Source: Calamus simplicifolius (lineage: Eukaryota; Streptophyta; Magnoliopsida; Arecales; Arecaceae). Taken from it: 64,000 nucleotides of DNA. The stretch spans positions 892,086-956,085 of the forward strand of contig UESW01004376.1 in NCBI GenBank assembly GCA_900491605.1, in the 5' to 3' direction. The notes beneath the pieces are model-generated. The model had not been told where the DNA came from, ran no database searches, and was given only the letters and a program-made list of their open reading frames with translations. The position numbers and the translations under genes are program-made. Below are positions 10,808-23,625 of this stretch, one piece after another; position 1 is the first letter of the stretch; each line of letters starts with the position of its first letter.

Positions 10808-11703
10808 GGGAATACATCCGGTGCAGCGAGTCCTATATGGGTTGTATAGCTCTTTCTTATTAGTCCACATGCTTACAACATTCATTAAGAAATGTTAATA
10901 TAGCTTTACGATATCCCGAGGGAAAAAATTACGATACCCTAGTTTTAAGCTTACGATACTATAGTTATAAAATTAAAACACAAGTTCAAAAGTAAAAAAA
11001 AAAAAATAACGACATCCTAGTTTTAAACTTACGACATCATAGTTATAAAATTAAGACACGGTTCAAAAAGAAAAAAAAATTATGACATCCCAGTTGTAAA
11101 GTTACGACACCATAGTTATAGAATTACGATACCCACTCAGAAAACATGTCTATACATAAATTCTAAAAAAAACTGTTACATTAATACCCCTTCAGCTTTT
11201 TTTTTTTAATTTATGTGCAGGCACATTTTCTGAGTGGGTGTCGTAATTTATAACTTCGGTGTTGTAAATTTATAATTGGATGTCATAATTTTTTTTTTAC
11301 TTTATTAATGGGTGTTTTAATTTTATAACTACTGTGTCGTAAGTTTAAAACTAAGATGTCATCTCAAATTTTGACATGATGTGCATTAATACCGTTAAAC
11401 TTTTTTTAAAAAATTTATGTACATACACGTTTTCTGAAGGGGTATCATAATTTTATAACTACTGTATCATAAGTTTACAACTGTGTGTCATAATTTTTTT
11501 TTTTACTTTCTGAACGGGTGTCTTAATTTTATAACTACGGTATCGTAAGCTTAAAACTGGGTATTGTAAATTTTTTCCTTGGGATATCGTAAAGCTGTCT
11601 TAACATTTTTTAATGGATATCGTAAGTACGTTGATCAATAAGAAGGAGCAGTGCAATCCATATAAAACTTATTGCATCGGATGCAGTATACAAAGTCTTT
11701 TCC
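10808..11703. mobile_element. Mutator-like fold-back MITE, copy 1
   Basis: An 896-bp element of two long imperfect inverted arms (about 10808-11160 and 11200-11703) meets in an AT-rich centre. Both arms repeat short phrases such as TACGATA/TATCGTA and TTATAACTA. It is bounded by an exact 9-bp duplication, ATATTGGCA, at 10799-10807 and 11704-11712, the length expected for Mutator-like elements. No transposase is present. The right terminus reads CAAAGTCTTTTCC. The left terminus lacks the full mirror of it, so the left end is altered. A second copy is at 15325-20398. Confidence 0.85.
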
Positions 11704-12832
11704 ATATTGGCATGTCTTCAAGCCCAACCCCTCCACTAGGTCACACGTTATATCAAAAGGAAATGGACGAGAGAAAGTGCCATGGGAAAAAAAATCATGC
11801 CTTGACTCGAAAACCAATAAGAAAAGAAAAGAAAAAGGAAAAACAAGGAATTCATTTGGGAATGATTCGGTACACCATCGCTATAACTTAGCAAAGATGG
11901 TGCGTGACTTCAAAGGGCAATAATTTTATTTCGTTAGATCAAAAAAAAAAAAAAAGGAAAGAGAGAGATTGGTGGTTGTCAAGACTGGTGTCCCACGGAC
12001 AATTCTTTTTGTTGCTTTGCAAACCGAGCGAAGTTCCGACCCGCTCCGATTGCGCGCATGTGGGAAATGCCTAAAAAGATGGCAAGAAAAAAGCATCAAA
12101 AGGGAAGCAACTCATTCCATACGCTACAACTTGGCAGCTTTTTTCTTTTTCTTTTTTTTCCCCCTTTTAATATACACACACCCACCCACCCCATCGGTCC
12201 TCAAATTTTGCTAAAAAATTATTTTATTTTTTATTTTTTTAATTATTATAATTGAATTTTTAATATTTTAAAAATATTATATTTTTGATATAGAAGGATA
12301 AGTTAAAAAATATGGTTGAAGTATCATTTTATCGATTAATATGAATATGTTATTTATTTTATAAATTTTAATTGATCAAGGTTGACAATGCAATATTAAT
12401 AAAACATAACAAATATGCCAAAGTTTGAGATTCTAAAGAAATATTAATGAATGAAAGTTTTGGAGCCAAACGTGTAATTTTATAAAAATAAAATAAAATA
12501 TACTTTTGATCCTCCAACTTTTGCTCAAAATTTATTTCAATACTTAAACTTTGAATTGTTATAATTTAGTTTGTTATATTTTACTAATGCTTTATTTTTG
12601 ATCCTCTATTAAACTTAATAAAATAATCTATGCGCACTATCTTGACAATCATCTCTTTGTTCAATTTAGCAATACATTAATTATTCTATTAATTTTATTT
12701 TATTCTTATACATTAAAACATTAAGAATGAAATGTTTTCAAAATATTAATAAATTACAATAATAAGAATGAAAGTTTAATAATTAAAATAAATTTAGGAT
12801 GGAGGTTCGTGTGCCAAAAATAATTTGTAAGG

Positions 12833-12889
<57 letters not shown>
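12833..12889. repeat. TTA/ATT trinucleotide microsatellite
   Basis: This is an uninterrupted run of about 19 TTA/ATT units. Confidence 0.9.
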
Positions 12890-13119
12890 TTCTTTTTAAA
12901 TTAAAAATATGAGCATTCTTGCAAGCAAATTAATGTTGCATGAAAAAAAAAATTATTCACGGCTTTGATATAGAATGGTCTGTATCGGATGCGATGATTC
13001 GTTCGCGCATGAATTCATATTTTTATGGTAAGAAATTTATGAGCAAATTCTATGTTATAGATTCACATATAAATAAATAATTATTCGGTGTAGATCATTC
13101 GCTATTAAAGGTGATGTAT

Positions 13120-13575
13120 AAAGATTTAAAAAAGTTTTTGTATATCGGTCTTCGATGCATAAAGTGCGCTTCGAGCGTGAGGCAATCCGCATGCCTATAA
13201 CATCGCACAAAGTTTTTTCGTAAAAACTTTGGAAAAGTCTTTATGCACCAACCTTTGGTGCACAAAGAATGCATCAAACGCGTGCATTGGCTATGCGTTC
13301 ATGCTGAGTGCATATGCAGAATATACTGCAACCCAATGAGCTATAGCATATATGCTTAGGGAACAACTTTGTGCACTGATGCATGTATGCACGCATCGGA
13401 TGCGGCATGCGCACCCACATAAGCATACGATCAATGAGCACGTTTGGATCTTTGATGCAAAAAAAAAAAAAAAATTTGTATGCTTATACAGATGTATGAT
13501 CAATGATTATATTTGAAGCATGCTTTATGCATCAAAGACCAATGCATAAAGACTTATTAAAAAGACTTTTCACTG
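13120..13575. repeat. Imperfect inverted-repeat region, possible MULE-type MITE
   Basis: The left end carries CTTCGATGCATAAAG and the right end the near mirror CTTTATGCATCAAAG. Inside, GGAAAAGTCTTTATGCACC (13231) resembles the terminus of the fold-back MITE at 15325. Motifs of TGCAT/ATGCA are dense throughout. I found no convincing target duplication, so the boundaries are approximate. Confidence 0.45.
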
Positions 13576-14119
13576 TTGCATGACTAACGGGGAAGCTTCC
13601 GGCCCACTCCAAACACCGCATGCTATAAACAGGAAAAATGCATTGAACAATGAGCAAAAAGCAACTTCGGAGCAAGTTATCATGATTACAGCGCATGATC
13701 GATCAAAAACTAGGACATGAGGGGACCCTTTCCGTTGATCCGTCATGTGATCTTAGATAAAAGTTGTCGGAAAATATTAATTTGTAAATATAAATCTAAT
13801 AATAAAACATATTATTATTATTATTATTATTATTTTATAAAAAATAGATGGAACTACATAAAGGATAAACTATAAAAAACTGAAAGCTTCTAAAGATATA
13901 CTTAATTTTATAAAATATACTTAATGAGCTATTATTTTAGTAATCAAATATAATTAAATAAATATTAAAATGATAGAACATGCATATGATTAATAAACAT
14001 AACATGATAAGACCTTATCAAATTGTAGTACTTTTAAATAAATTTTTTTAAAAAAAATATTAATAAAAAAATATAATAATATTAAATTATTTATTTTTAT
14101 GATCAAATAAAGTTATTCA

Positions 14120-14480
14120 TAAATTGTAACGTTTCAGGTCCATTTGTTGATCTTGTTGATTCAATTAATTCATTAAAGGATTAAAACTATGTAGCACTAA
14201 AAATTTAACTAAAAGTCAATTGGTAACAAATGAATTTAAGTTATATATATTTAAATCTTTTTTATATATCTGATGTGGAACTTTTTTTTTTTGCTTATTA
14301 GTTTTTATACATTTGGATCTATTTTGATACTATTTGTAACCCTCCAACCCTATCTTTTAGTTCAATTAACCTATTAGTGGATTAAAATTGTATGATCCTA
14401 ATAATTTAAGTGAAAGTTAATTAATAGTAAGTAAAATTAAGTTTTAAGTACTTAATTTTTTTTATTTAATGTAAAATTAT
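14120..14480. repeat. Diverged ~200-bp direct repeat
   Basis: Two stretches about 205 bases apart share the order TCAATTAA, ATTAAAA, a variable block, then GTAA and AATTAAG. They are diverged, and could be an old tandem duplication or the ends of a lost miniature element. Confidence 0.4.
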
Positions 14481-15427
14481 TTTTAAGATATTTTATATAT
14501 ACTAAAACTTTAGAGTATGTTAAACCGATGATAATCTTAACATTCTTGAATCTATAACAAAATATAGAGTGGTCTATTAGGAGCCGAGAGTTATATTGAT
14601 TTTCTCTCTCTCCACTCTTCGTTGTGCATGACCTTCAAAAAGTTTTGCGAGCTTTTCATTAAATAAGCGGAGGGAGGAAGAACGTGACAAATTAAGAAGT
14701 GTAGCTTTATAACCTTTCAATGTCCAAATTAATTAGATTTCTAGGTAACATTTTGCATCACTTCTTATATTATATTTTAAAACTAAATTTTATCATTTTA
14801 AAGTTAATCATCAAACTTTGTTTGATAGTTATGGGATTGCTTCCGAAGATGGCCATGATTGTAGAAGCAACGGTAGCAAAGAAAGAGCTTAGCATAAAAT
14901 GACGACAAAGATAGTGATGATAACAATTATCGGATGGCATAGATGTGATGATAATGATGAGGTCGGTGGTAAAGACAGGAGTAGTGGTGATTATGACAAT
15001 GAAAACAATTGATGGGTGGCAAGGCCTCAGAAGCAGATCATAGCTTGTAGTAATTGTAACAATTGTAGATGCACAATGACAACAACAGAGATGACATTGG
15101 TAATTAGAGCCAAACGGGATGGACTGATGTAGCTTTGATCCGATCTAACACAAATTAGGCCATGCCTACGCTACAATGATCGTGTGCTAGGTCCTCTATG
15201 ACCTATGAGCCATGCTAACACAATAGCCTGTGATGGATTGGCATGGCACAACCCAACATGCCAAATCGGTCTGCTAGACACTAACTAGTTGGCCTATGGC
15301 ACAACCTATCAGGATAGCCCAATAGGAAAAGTCTTTGTACACCTTCTCCGATGCAGCAAGTCACTGCACCGTTCCTCCTTATTGGTCCATATGAATCCTA
15401 CATGACTTGATACGATATGGTAGAAAT

Positions 15428-15702
15428 TGATAAGGATATACAATCAAATTGAGAAAGTCAAAGGAGGAAATCAAGTGATTTTCACATTTGAATTATTTGG
15501 CAGTTACTTTGATAAGGATATATAATCAAGTTGAGAAAGTCAAGCAAGAAAATCAAGGGATTTTAATTTACTCAGTTTAATTTGTTTCCTTTTTTCTTAG
15601 TAGTCAGTTTCTTTCTTTTGTGCTCATATAATCTGTATATATACTGCCCATATCAAGAAGAACGGCAAGATACATATTTTCTTCATCCTATTATCTCCTT
15701 CA
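15428..15702 (+). repeat. 5' LTR of copia C with internal partial duplication
   Basis: The LTR start TGATAAGGATATA occurs twice, at 15428 and 15510. The first ~82 bases repeat the LTR start and then diverge. The second copy runs to 15702. The 3' LTR has no such duplication, so it arose after insertion. TATATATA near 15632 may be the promoter. Confidence 0.8.
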
Positions 15703-15714
15703 TGTTATCAGAGC
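15703..15714 (+). other. Primer binding site of copia C
   Basis: TGTTATCAGAGC, one base different from the usual methionine tRNA site TGGTATCAGAGC, abuts the LTR. Confidence 0.75.
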
Positions 15715-15719
15715 AGCGC

Positions 15720-18700
15720 AGCAGAAGCATGGTGGGTCCATAACCCATAGGTCCCCAATGCCCAAGGCTAATCATGCTCTTTCTTGGAAGACCCAAGTGG
15801 AAGCCATTCTCATAGGCAACCCTGCCATCTCTATTAACCCTGCATACTAGACATGGAGCACTAGTCGCTAATCAACCCAAGTCCTTCTATCATCTCATGG
15901 CCATATCAAGCAACTCAAAGATCCTTTGTTCTCAATCCATTACAGACTACATGCAGTCCATTAAAAGCCAACGAAGCGGCTCTCGGTAAGCCTCTTGACC
16001 CTAATAGTACTTCCTTGATGGTAAATCTGAATCAACCCACCATCATCTCATCAACAAAGAACTGTCACTCCACAACAAGACAAGTCCCTCACCTCTACCG
16101 GCATCTGCTCATCTTACTAATGTTCGCTCTACTCCATGGTCCGCTACCAATCGGACTCCTGCTCCCAGAACTCTACAAAAAGTTCTCTGTCCATTCCTTG
16201 GTCGTTGCCAATGGTGCAGTACTCAAGGTCATGTAGTCTCCCGCTGTCCTCTCTTCCGACAATATTTTCTGCATGCGCAACCACCTCCTCGTCCTAGCAT
16301 CTCATCACAATATCGACCACCGTCTCCGAGGCAAGCTCAAGCGAATGTTGCAACCACCATTCCCTCCAACACTACATGGCTACTTGACAGTGGTGCCTCA
16401 CATCATGTCACAACTGGCCTCAGCAATCTTGACCTTCACAGTCCTTATGATGGCACAGATAAAATTATGATCGGCGATGGCTCTGGACTCCCCATATCCC
16501 ACACTGGTTCCACTTCTCTTACCACTCCCTCTCACTCCTTTACCCTATCTAATGTTTTATGTGTTTCCATCATGAAACGTAATCTTATTTCTATTTCTCA
16601 ATTTTGCAAGTCCAACAATACTTCCATTGAGTTCTTACCCTCTTCTTTCCATGTGAAGGATCTTCGCACGGGGAAATCCTTTTGTAGGGTCGGACTAAGG
16701 ATGGTGTGTATGAATGGCCGCTCTCCACCACTCAGTCACCTTTAATCGCCTTTTCCAGTGTCAAGACCACTTTGTTCGAGTGGCATCATAGGCTAGGTCA
16801 CCCTTCTTTGTCAATCTTCAAAAATATTATATCTTCGTTTAATTTAGATGTCTCTCATCCTTTCAATTTCAATTTTAATTGTAATTCATGTCAATGCAAT
16901 AAAGTCATAAATTACCATTCTCTCCTTCTACTGATCTCTCCACTTCTTCACCACTTGAAGTTATATTTACTGATATATGGACATCACCAGTCTACTCTGT
17001 TGATAACTTCAAATACTATAATCTCTTTGTTGACCATTTTACCAAATATATCTGGCTTTATCCCCTTAAATGCAAATCCGACATGCATGATGTCTTTGTG
17101 CGCTTCATGGCTCTCGTCGAAAAATTCTTTAATCGTTCAATCATAATTCTCTATTCTGACAATGGGAGGGAATATTAAGCTCTCTCTTCATTCTTAACTA
17201 TCAATGGGGTCTCTCATCTTACTTCTCCACCTCACACTCCTGAACATAATGGGTACTCTGAACGTCGTCATCGTCACATTGTCGAAACGGATCTTTCTCT
17301 CCTTACCCATGCATCTATGCCTCTATCATATTGGCCTTTTGCCTTTTCTACTACTGTCTACCTCATCAATCGCCTTCCTACACTAACTTTAAACAACCTT
17401 TCACCATATCTTAAACTCTTTGGCACATCTCCCAACTACTCCAAACTTTGAAGTTTTGGATGTCTCTGCTATCTTTGGCTTCACCCATACACTTTTCACA
17501 AACTTGAGCTCATCTCCTTGCATCTTTGTCGGTATTCCCCTACTCAAAGTGCTTATCTCTGTCTTGACACATCCACTGCTTGTCTATACACTTCTCGACA
17601 TATCCGCTTTGTTGAGTCCATTTTTCCTTTTGCCACTTCTCAAACTTCTCTTCCTTGTGCCACTCCATCCTTCGTTTCTGAGTGGTGCTCTAGGACTTTA
17701 CCAGTCATGGCTACACCATCCTTAAATGCCAGTCTGCTCCCCCACAGAATCTACCTACACCAGTGCCCACCAATCATTCTAGGAAATCGAGCGCGACCTT
17801 GCTAGTGACCTACCATCATCGCCTCCTCACAATGAACCTAATCAACCTTTCCGACCCCTCAGCCTCGCCTTGCGTTATAGTCACTCGCTCTAAACACAAC
17901 ATTCATAAACCAATTCAAAAGCTTAACCTTACTGCCCAACTCCAACCATCTACCCTTGAACCTACCACTGTTACCCAAGCCCTCAAGGATCCTAAGTGAC
18001 GCCAAGCTATGTCTGAAGAGTTTGATGCTTTAATTTGTAATGGGACATGGGAACTAGTGCCATTTCATCCCACACAAAATTTGGTTGGTTGTAAGTGGAT
18101 ATTTCTCACCAAATATCTACCTAATGGCTCCATTGATAGGTACAAAGCTCGATTGATTGCTAAAGGCTTCCACCAACACCCTGGAGTTGACTACTCTGAA
18201 ACCTTCAGTCCAGTCATCAAACATACCACTCGTCTAGCTCTTAGCCTTGCGGTTAGTCAAAGTTGGTCACTCAGATAACTTGATATCAACAATGCCTTCC
18301 TTCAGGGAACTCTCACTGAGGATGTGTTTATGTCTCAACCTCCAGGCTTCATTGATCGTGATCTTCCTCATCACGTCTGCAAGCTACGCAAGGCTATTTA
18401 TGGTCTCAAGCAAGCTCCCCGTGCTTGGTACCATGAGTTGTGCCAATTTCTTCTCCAATATGGCTTCACCAATTCAGTTGCTGACACCTCCTTATTCATC
18501 TTCAACAATCATTGCACCATTTTTTATCTTCTAGTCTATGTCGACGATATCATCATCACTGGGCATAATGTCGAAGCTACATAGGCCTTCATTCAGCAAC
18601 TCTCTCAATGCTTCTCTCAAGTATCTTGGCCCCCTAACATACTTGGAGTGGAAGTCACCTCCCACAACAATGGTCTTTTCCTCAGTCAACGCAAATACAT

Positions 18701-19480
18701 TGCTGATCTCCTTAATAGAACTCACATGACTGAAGCCAAGCCTGCTCCTACACCACTAGCAACCAGCCCGACTCTCGCTTTACAATCTGGGACCCCACTA
18801 TCTGATCCGACCGCATATCAAACAATTGTTGTGAGTCTCCAATATCTCTCACTCACTCGGCCTGACTTGCCTATACGGTGAACAAACTCTCTCAGTTTAT
18901 GCATCAACCAACTAGTGACACTGGAATGCGGTCAAGCGTCTACTGCGGTATCTTGTGGTACCTTAGAGCACGACATCACACTCCGTCGGACCTCCCCACT
19001 AGCACTTCATGCCTTTTCAGACGCTGATTGGGCAAGTAACAAAGACGATTTCACCTCCACTAGTGCTTACATAGTCTATCTGGGTCACAATCCTATTTCT
19101 TGGAGCTCCAAGAAACATCGTACTGTGGCTCGCTCTTCCACTGAGGCTGAGTACGGATCGGTGGTCTCCATAGCTGCTGAAATTCGATGGATTTGCTCTC
19201 TCCTTATAGAACTGGGTGTCACTCTCCCCCAACAACCAGTTATTTATTGTGATAATGTTGGTACTACAAATCTTTGTTCCGATCCGGTCTTCCACTCGCG
19301 CATGAAACATGTCGCTCTTGACTATCACTTTATCTGAGAACAAGTTCAAAATGATTTGCTTCGAGTGTCACACATCTCTGCAGCTAATCAACTTGCCGAC
19401 GCTCTTACCAAACCTCTTGCTCGTTCTCAGTTTGACTCTCTCAAGGTCAAGATTGGACTTGCTCCACGGCCGTCCATCTT
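15720..19480 (+). pseudogene. Degenerate gag-pol of copia C
   Basis: Gag is only about 600 bases and probably internally deleted, but a CCHC zinc knuckle is intact at 16206-16247 (C-x2-C-x4-H-x4-C). Protease carries WLLDSGASHHVT from 16378. The pre-integrase HHRLGHPS block is near 16785. Integrase spans ~16930-17400 with frameshifts. Reverse transcriptase (18009-18584) shows CKWIFLTKYLPNGSIDRYKA, ARLIAKGF, AIYGLKQAPRAWY and the catalytic YVDDII, with a stop before LDINNAF. RNase H (18915-19337) shows DADWAS and SSTEAEY, then a stop before the tail. It is non-functional, but the domain order is complete. Confidence 0.85.
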
Positions 19481-19489
19481 GCGGGGGCA

Positions 19490-19666
19490 TGATAAGGATA
19501 TACAATCAAGTTGAGAAAGTCAAGGGAGAAAATCAAGGGATTTTAATTTACTCAGTTTAATTTGTTTACTTTTTCTTAGTAGTTTCTTTTTCATAATCTG
19601 TATATATACTGCCCATATCAATAAGAATGATAAAATACATATTTCTTCATCCTATTATCTCCTTCA
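19490..19666 (+). repeat. 3' LTR of copia C
   Basis: This 177-bp LTR starts directly after the purine tract and ends CTTCA. It is followed by target duplication GAAAT. Confidence 0.9.
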
Positions 19667-21159
19667 GAAATACCATCTTAAATTTTGATGTGATGTGCAC
19701 TAATTTCTGTTCAATTTTTTTTTTGAAATTTGTATATAGGTTGCAGTGCACATTTTCTGAATGAGTATCGTAATTTTATAACTACGGTGTTATAAATTTA
19801 CAACTGGGATGTCGTAATTTGTTTTGGCTTTCTGAATGAGTGTCTTAATTTTATAACTATGGTGTCGTAAATTTACAAGTGGGGTGTTATCTTAAAATTT
19901 GATATAACGTGCATTAATACCCGTTCAGCTTTTTTTAAAAATTTGTGTATATCATGATTTTATAACTACTAGTCGTAAATTTACAATTGGATGTCATACT
20001 ATTTTTTGACTTTCTTAATGAGTGTCTTAATTTTATAACTATGTAAGTTTACAATTGGGGTGTCATCTTAAATTTTGACGTGCATTAATATCCATTCAGT
20101 TTTTTTTTTTGGAATTGTGTATAGACATATTTTTTGAATGGGTGTTGTAATTTTATAACTACGATATCGTAAATTTACAACTGGGTATTGTATTTTTTTT
20201 GGCTTTCTAAACGGGTGTTGTAATTTTATACTATGGTGTCGTAAATTTAAAATTTGGTGTCGTAATTTTTTTCGTCGGGATGTCATAAATTTGTCTTAAC
20301 ATTTTTTAATAGATGTTGTTGCATGTGGACCAATAAGAAGGAGCGGTGCAGTCCACGTTGGACTTGCTGTACCGAATGCGATGTACAAAGTCTTTTCCTA
20401 GCCAAATATCATAGCTCACAGAAGTAGCTCGCTAGGTTGACCCATCAATATGGCTTGTTAGGCACGCATTGGCCCGCTCAAGTCTACTTGACTAAAGACC
20501 GAAATACCCTTTTAATAGCTATAATGGCTAGTTTTTAAGGGCATTCTTGTCTTTTATTTGAAAAAAAAAGGATGTATTTGTCCCCCCTAATAACCATAGA
20601 TAGCTAGTTTCTAAGGTTTTTAGATATTTGCAAGCCCTCAAACTTCTATAAACAGCCTCCAACCCTTTTTCTCTCGTCCCACACCAAATTACAAGCTCTT
20701 CTAAGTTCTTTTAAACTCTCCCTATCCCTTTCCATCTTCCTACAAGCCCTCCTAATCCTCCTAAGCTCTCATAATCTATTTTTTATAAGTCAGCTGGCTA
20801 TCCTATTCTTCCTCTTTAGTCTTTACTCTCTACAATGCCATGAAATCTTCAGACTTGACCCTGTTATAGAGGATTATTAAGTTGGTCTTGGCATACTACA
20901 ATCACAAACCAAAACCAGTATCCTGGAGTCCAATAGCATTATTGGTGCTACCTCAACTATTAGATCCAAAGCTACACCTAAGCCTCTGAAGTCTAGTAGC
21001 ATATCAACTTTGAGGAAATCAGTGGCAAGGGTGTCCATGTTGTTTGTAAAAACTGGAAGGACTGCACTTGTGATAAATTGAAGTGAACCAGTCATCTGAT
21101 TTAGCATTAGAAGAAGCATGAGAGCGTAGTTCATGATTGCACTCAAGCCCAAATTAAAT

Positions 21160-22680
21160 TTGATTATGGATGTGAGGTAACAAAATATTCTTATTCCCAT
21201 GAATTAGATAGAAAAGAATTATTAAAATTATTTATAGGTATTGAAATATCTTTTTCTTTTGCCAAAAATCTATAAATATATAAAAACTACCTTGAGTCTT
21301 GAATTTTTTAAAAATTATAAAAATACTGCTAAATCTAATTATTTTAAATAATTTTATAAATATAAAGAAATTTTGATTTTATATTTTTAAAATTTTATGG
21401 TAGAATAGCACTTACATCTGATATCTGGACTAATGCTTTTGACTTATCTATATTCATGTTACTATGCATTTTAGTTTTAAATTAATTGATATTCATACAT
21501 GCATACAATATATGATTACCATATACATGATTACTTTTTTAATTAGCTTAAATAATGCTTATAATAATAATATTGCTATTGAGTTACTTAAACTATAATT
21601 GTATCACATCTTAGATAGAAATTATTTTATATAAGATATGTATGTCATATCATGAATTTAATTAGTTATACAAGGTAGTTTAAAATTATTGAAATATATA
21701 GGTAAAGTTAAAGATGCTATGAAATATATAAATATTCTAAAACTAGAAAATAAGAATTTAAAAGTTTGTGTAATGCTAATGGTAGAAAATATAAATAATT
21801 TTTATTAGATGTAAAACACAAATGGAATTTTATATATTTAATATTACAATAATATTTTGAATATAAAGAAATTATTACTAGGTTTTATAATGTTTACTTT
21901 CTTAGTGAACCAATATTATAGTATCATTGGAATAATTCTAGTATTACTATGCAATTTTGAAACATTTTTATGAAGATACTAATTTTTTATCTGGTATTAT
22001 TATTCCATCTCTCCCTAGTTTTGTGATAAATCTATAATATTACCAAAAAATTTCATAATATAATAATGAAGGCTTTGAAGATAATTGTACTAATGAAATT
22101 AAAATTTCATAATATAGGAAAGAAATTTTATATTTTTTATTTAGCTTTAGTTATAGATCTTGGAATTAAATTAGATGGTTTATTTATAGTAGAAGACATA
22201 TAAAGAATATATATATAAAATTAATAAATTAGATTTAAAGATGAAATACTTAGCTTATTAATAAAATATTTATAATATATGATAAAAATATAATAAAGGT
22301 AAAAGGCCCTTTATTTCATGATCAACCCCAAGCAATAGTAGTGGGGCAAGTAGTACTAATCAAATATAGAATATTTTAATTTAAAAAATCAAGAGCTGCT
22401 TTGCCATCTTCTGATGAATTATTTTTTTATTTAAATAATAAATTTATAAATTTTATAACTTAGAAAGAAATAGATAATTTTGATATTTTGGCTTAATAAA
22501 GTATAAATGAGAATAATTATTCTATATTTGCTATGACTTATGATCTAGTAACTCCTTTGGTATTTAACGGTAGCATCAAAATTTACTTTAATGCTGAGTA
22601 CAAATACTTAATTACAGAAGGAGTTAATTGAAGCACAAGACAATGGCATGCTGATCTATCTTAAGGACTAGTATGGCGTA
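21160..22680 (+). pseudogene. Broken hAT-family transposase
   Basis: Scattered fragments match hAT transposases on the + strand. Near 21165 there is a piece resembling the N-terminal region before the catalytic core (SHELDRKELLKLFIGIEI). At 21405-21437 is ALTSDIWTNA, the hallmark block with the first catalytic aspartate. At ~22480-22660 lies the C-terminal dimerisation block (NENNYSIFAMTYDLVTPLVF, then a Phe-Asn-Ala-Glu segment). Many stops and AT-rich drift separate them. It is the coding remnant of the hAT element described over 15.1-23.4 kb. Confidence 0.65.
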
Positions 22681-23599
22681 GAAGATAGGACGCAAGAGTA
22701 AATAAATGATGAAGATAAATAATCCTCTGTAACCAAATAGAGGAGTAAAAGATCAAAGATAAAAGATGATACGATCTGTTATTGTCCTGGGTTTCAAATG
22801 AGATGAACAATTGTGATGGATCGTACCAACAACAAGCCCCTAAAAAAGATAGGTACATCTAATTTAATTTATTTAATTTTATAAAATTAGTTTTAAAATT
22901 TAAAACTAATAATAAATAAAAAAATTACTTGGTAAGTTAGCTTGGGTAACCTAGGGTATAGGTGGTGTCAGTCAAAAGATGAAGATAAAAATTGAAAACT
23001 TTCCTTCAAATAGCTAGAAGATGAAGAAAAGGATTGAACAATATTGCGATGAGACGAAGTGACTATAATGGCAAGCCACTTGCAACCCTTGAACAAATGT
23101 CCACATATAATTTATTTTATATAATTTTTGCAAGATTACCTGGTTTCTGGCCTTTAAATAATATTTTCAAAAAAAAAATAAAAAATAAAAGGCAGGTTGG
23201 CATATAAGCTTGCATAACAGGCTATCACGCATGTCATGCTAAGCCTCCAGGCTTGGGTGGAACATGTTGGCATGGCCTGCTATAGGAGTGTGCTAGGCTA
23301 GCAAGATGCACTAGCCCACGGGCCATGGACTAGCTCCTATACTAAGTTGGGCTGGCACATTTAACATCTCTATGGACAATGATTATTAGAAATGCAATTA
23401 ACATCTCCATGGCACATTTAACCTCTTTTTTTGAGAAATGCAAGATTTTTAGTTCTTCTTAAAACTTAAAAAAAAAATTTGAAAGTGCACACCAATTAAA
23501 AAGTGGAATTATATTCATCAAAAAAAAAATTATAACAGGCAACTCATCTTATGTGCTTTTTAATTTGCTGCCATTGATTGGTAGGCCTATTTATAAGAA

Positions 23600-23625
23600 A
23601 GACAACTCAACTCATCTAGGCCTTT
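23600..23625 (+). repeat. Left piece of an interspersed repeat split by the hAT MITE
   Basis: AACTCAACTCATCTAGGCC matches the start of the intact copy near 47419. The repeat resumes at 24177 after the MITE and its target duplication. Confidence 0.6.

Larger units (their letters stand above)
11713..15089. other. AT-rich intergenic sequence with repeats
   Basis: No gene is recognised. Contents are a moderately GC-rich patch at ~11970-12130 of unknown nature, a TTA microsatellite at 12833-12889, a complex inverted-repeat region at 13120-13575, an ATT microsatellite at ~13809-13832 and a diverged direct repeat at ~14120-14480. Confidence 0.4.
15428..19666 (+). mobile_element. Ty1/copia retrotransposon C, complete ends, decayed
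   Basis: A 4.2-kb element has LTRs starting TGATAAGGATATA and ending CTCCTTCA. It is flanked by an exact 5-bp duplication GAAAT (15423-15427 and 19667-19671). A primer site follows the left LTR and a G-rich polypurine tract (GCGGGGGCA, about 19481-19489) precedes the right LTR. Gag and pol domains are present in copia order (protease, integrase, reverse transcriptase, RNase H) but with many breaks. It lies inside the fold-back MITE. Confidence 0.9.
15325..20398. mobile_element. Mutator-like fold-back MITE, copy 2, split by copia C
   Basis: The left terminus GGAAAAGTCTTTGTACA (15325) mirrors the right terminus ending GTACAAAGTCTTTTCC at 20398. The mirror continues for about 65 bases through CTTATTGGTCCA. 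Flanking 10-mers are TAGCCCAATA (15315-15324) and TAGCCAAATA (20399-20408), a target duplication with one change. The body at 19672-20398 repeats the right arm of copy 1. The left arm is short, about 100 bases before the retrotransposon, so much of it is missing. Copia C entered this MITE, creating GAAAT duplications. Confidence 0.8.
15090..23375 (+). mobile_element. Decayed hAT transposon with nested insertions
   Basis: The outer regions (15110-15314, 20409-20520 and 22950-23370) are GC-richer and full of short GGC/GCC-type words such as GGCATGG and TAGCCC, as in subterminal regions of plant hAT elements. Between them is a broken hAT transposase (21160-22680) preceded by a TATA-like TCTATAAAC near 20647. 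The fold-back MITE at 15325-20398 is inserted in its left arm. The right end has CATCTCTA near 23370, like a hAT terminus, but I could not fix a left terminus or an 8-bp duplication, so the outer limits are approximate. Confidence 0.5.

Noticed and set aside
20068..20286. 72-codon frame on the - strand
   Set aside because: It lies in the repetitive arm of the fold-back MITE and reflects the recurrent phrases there.
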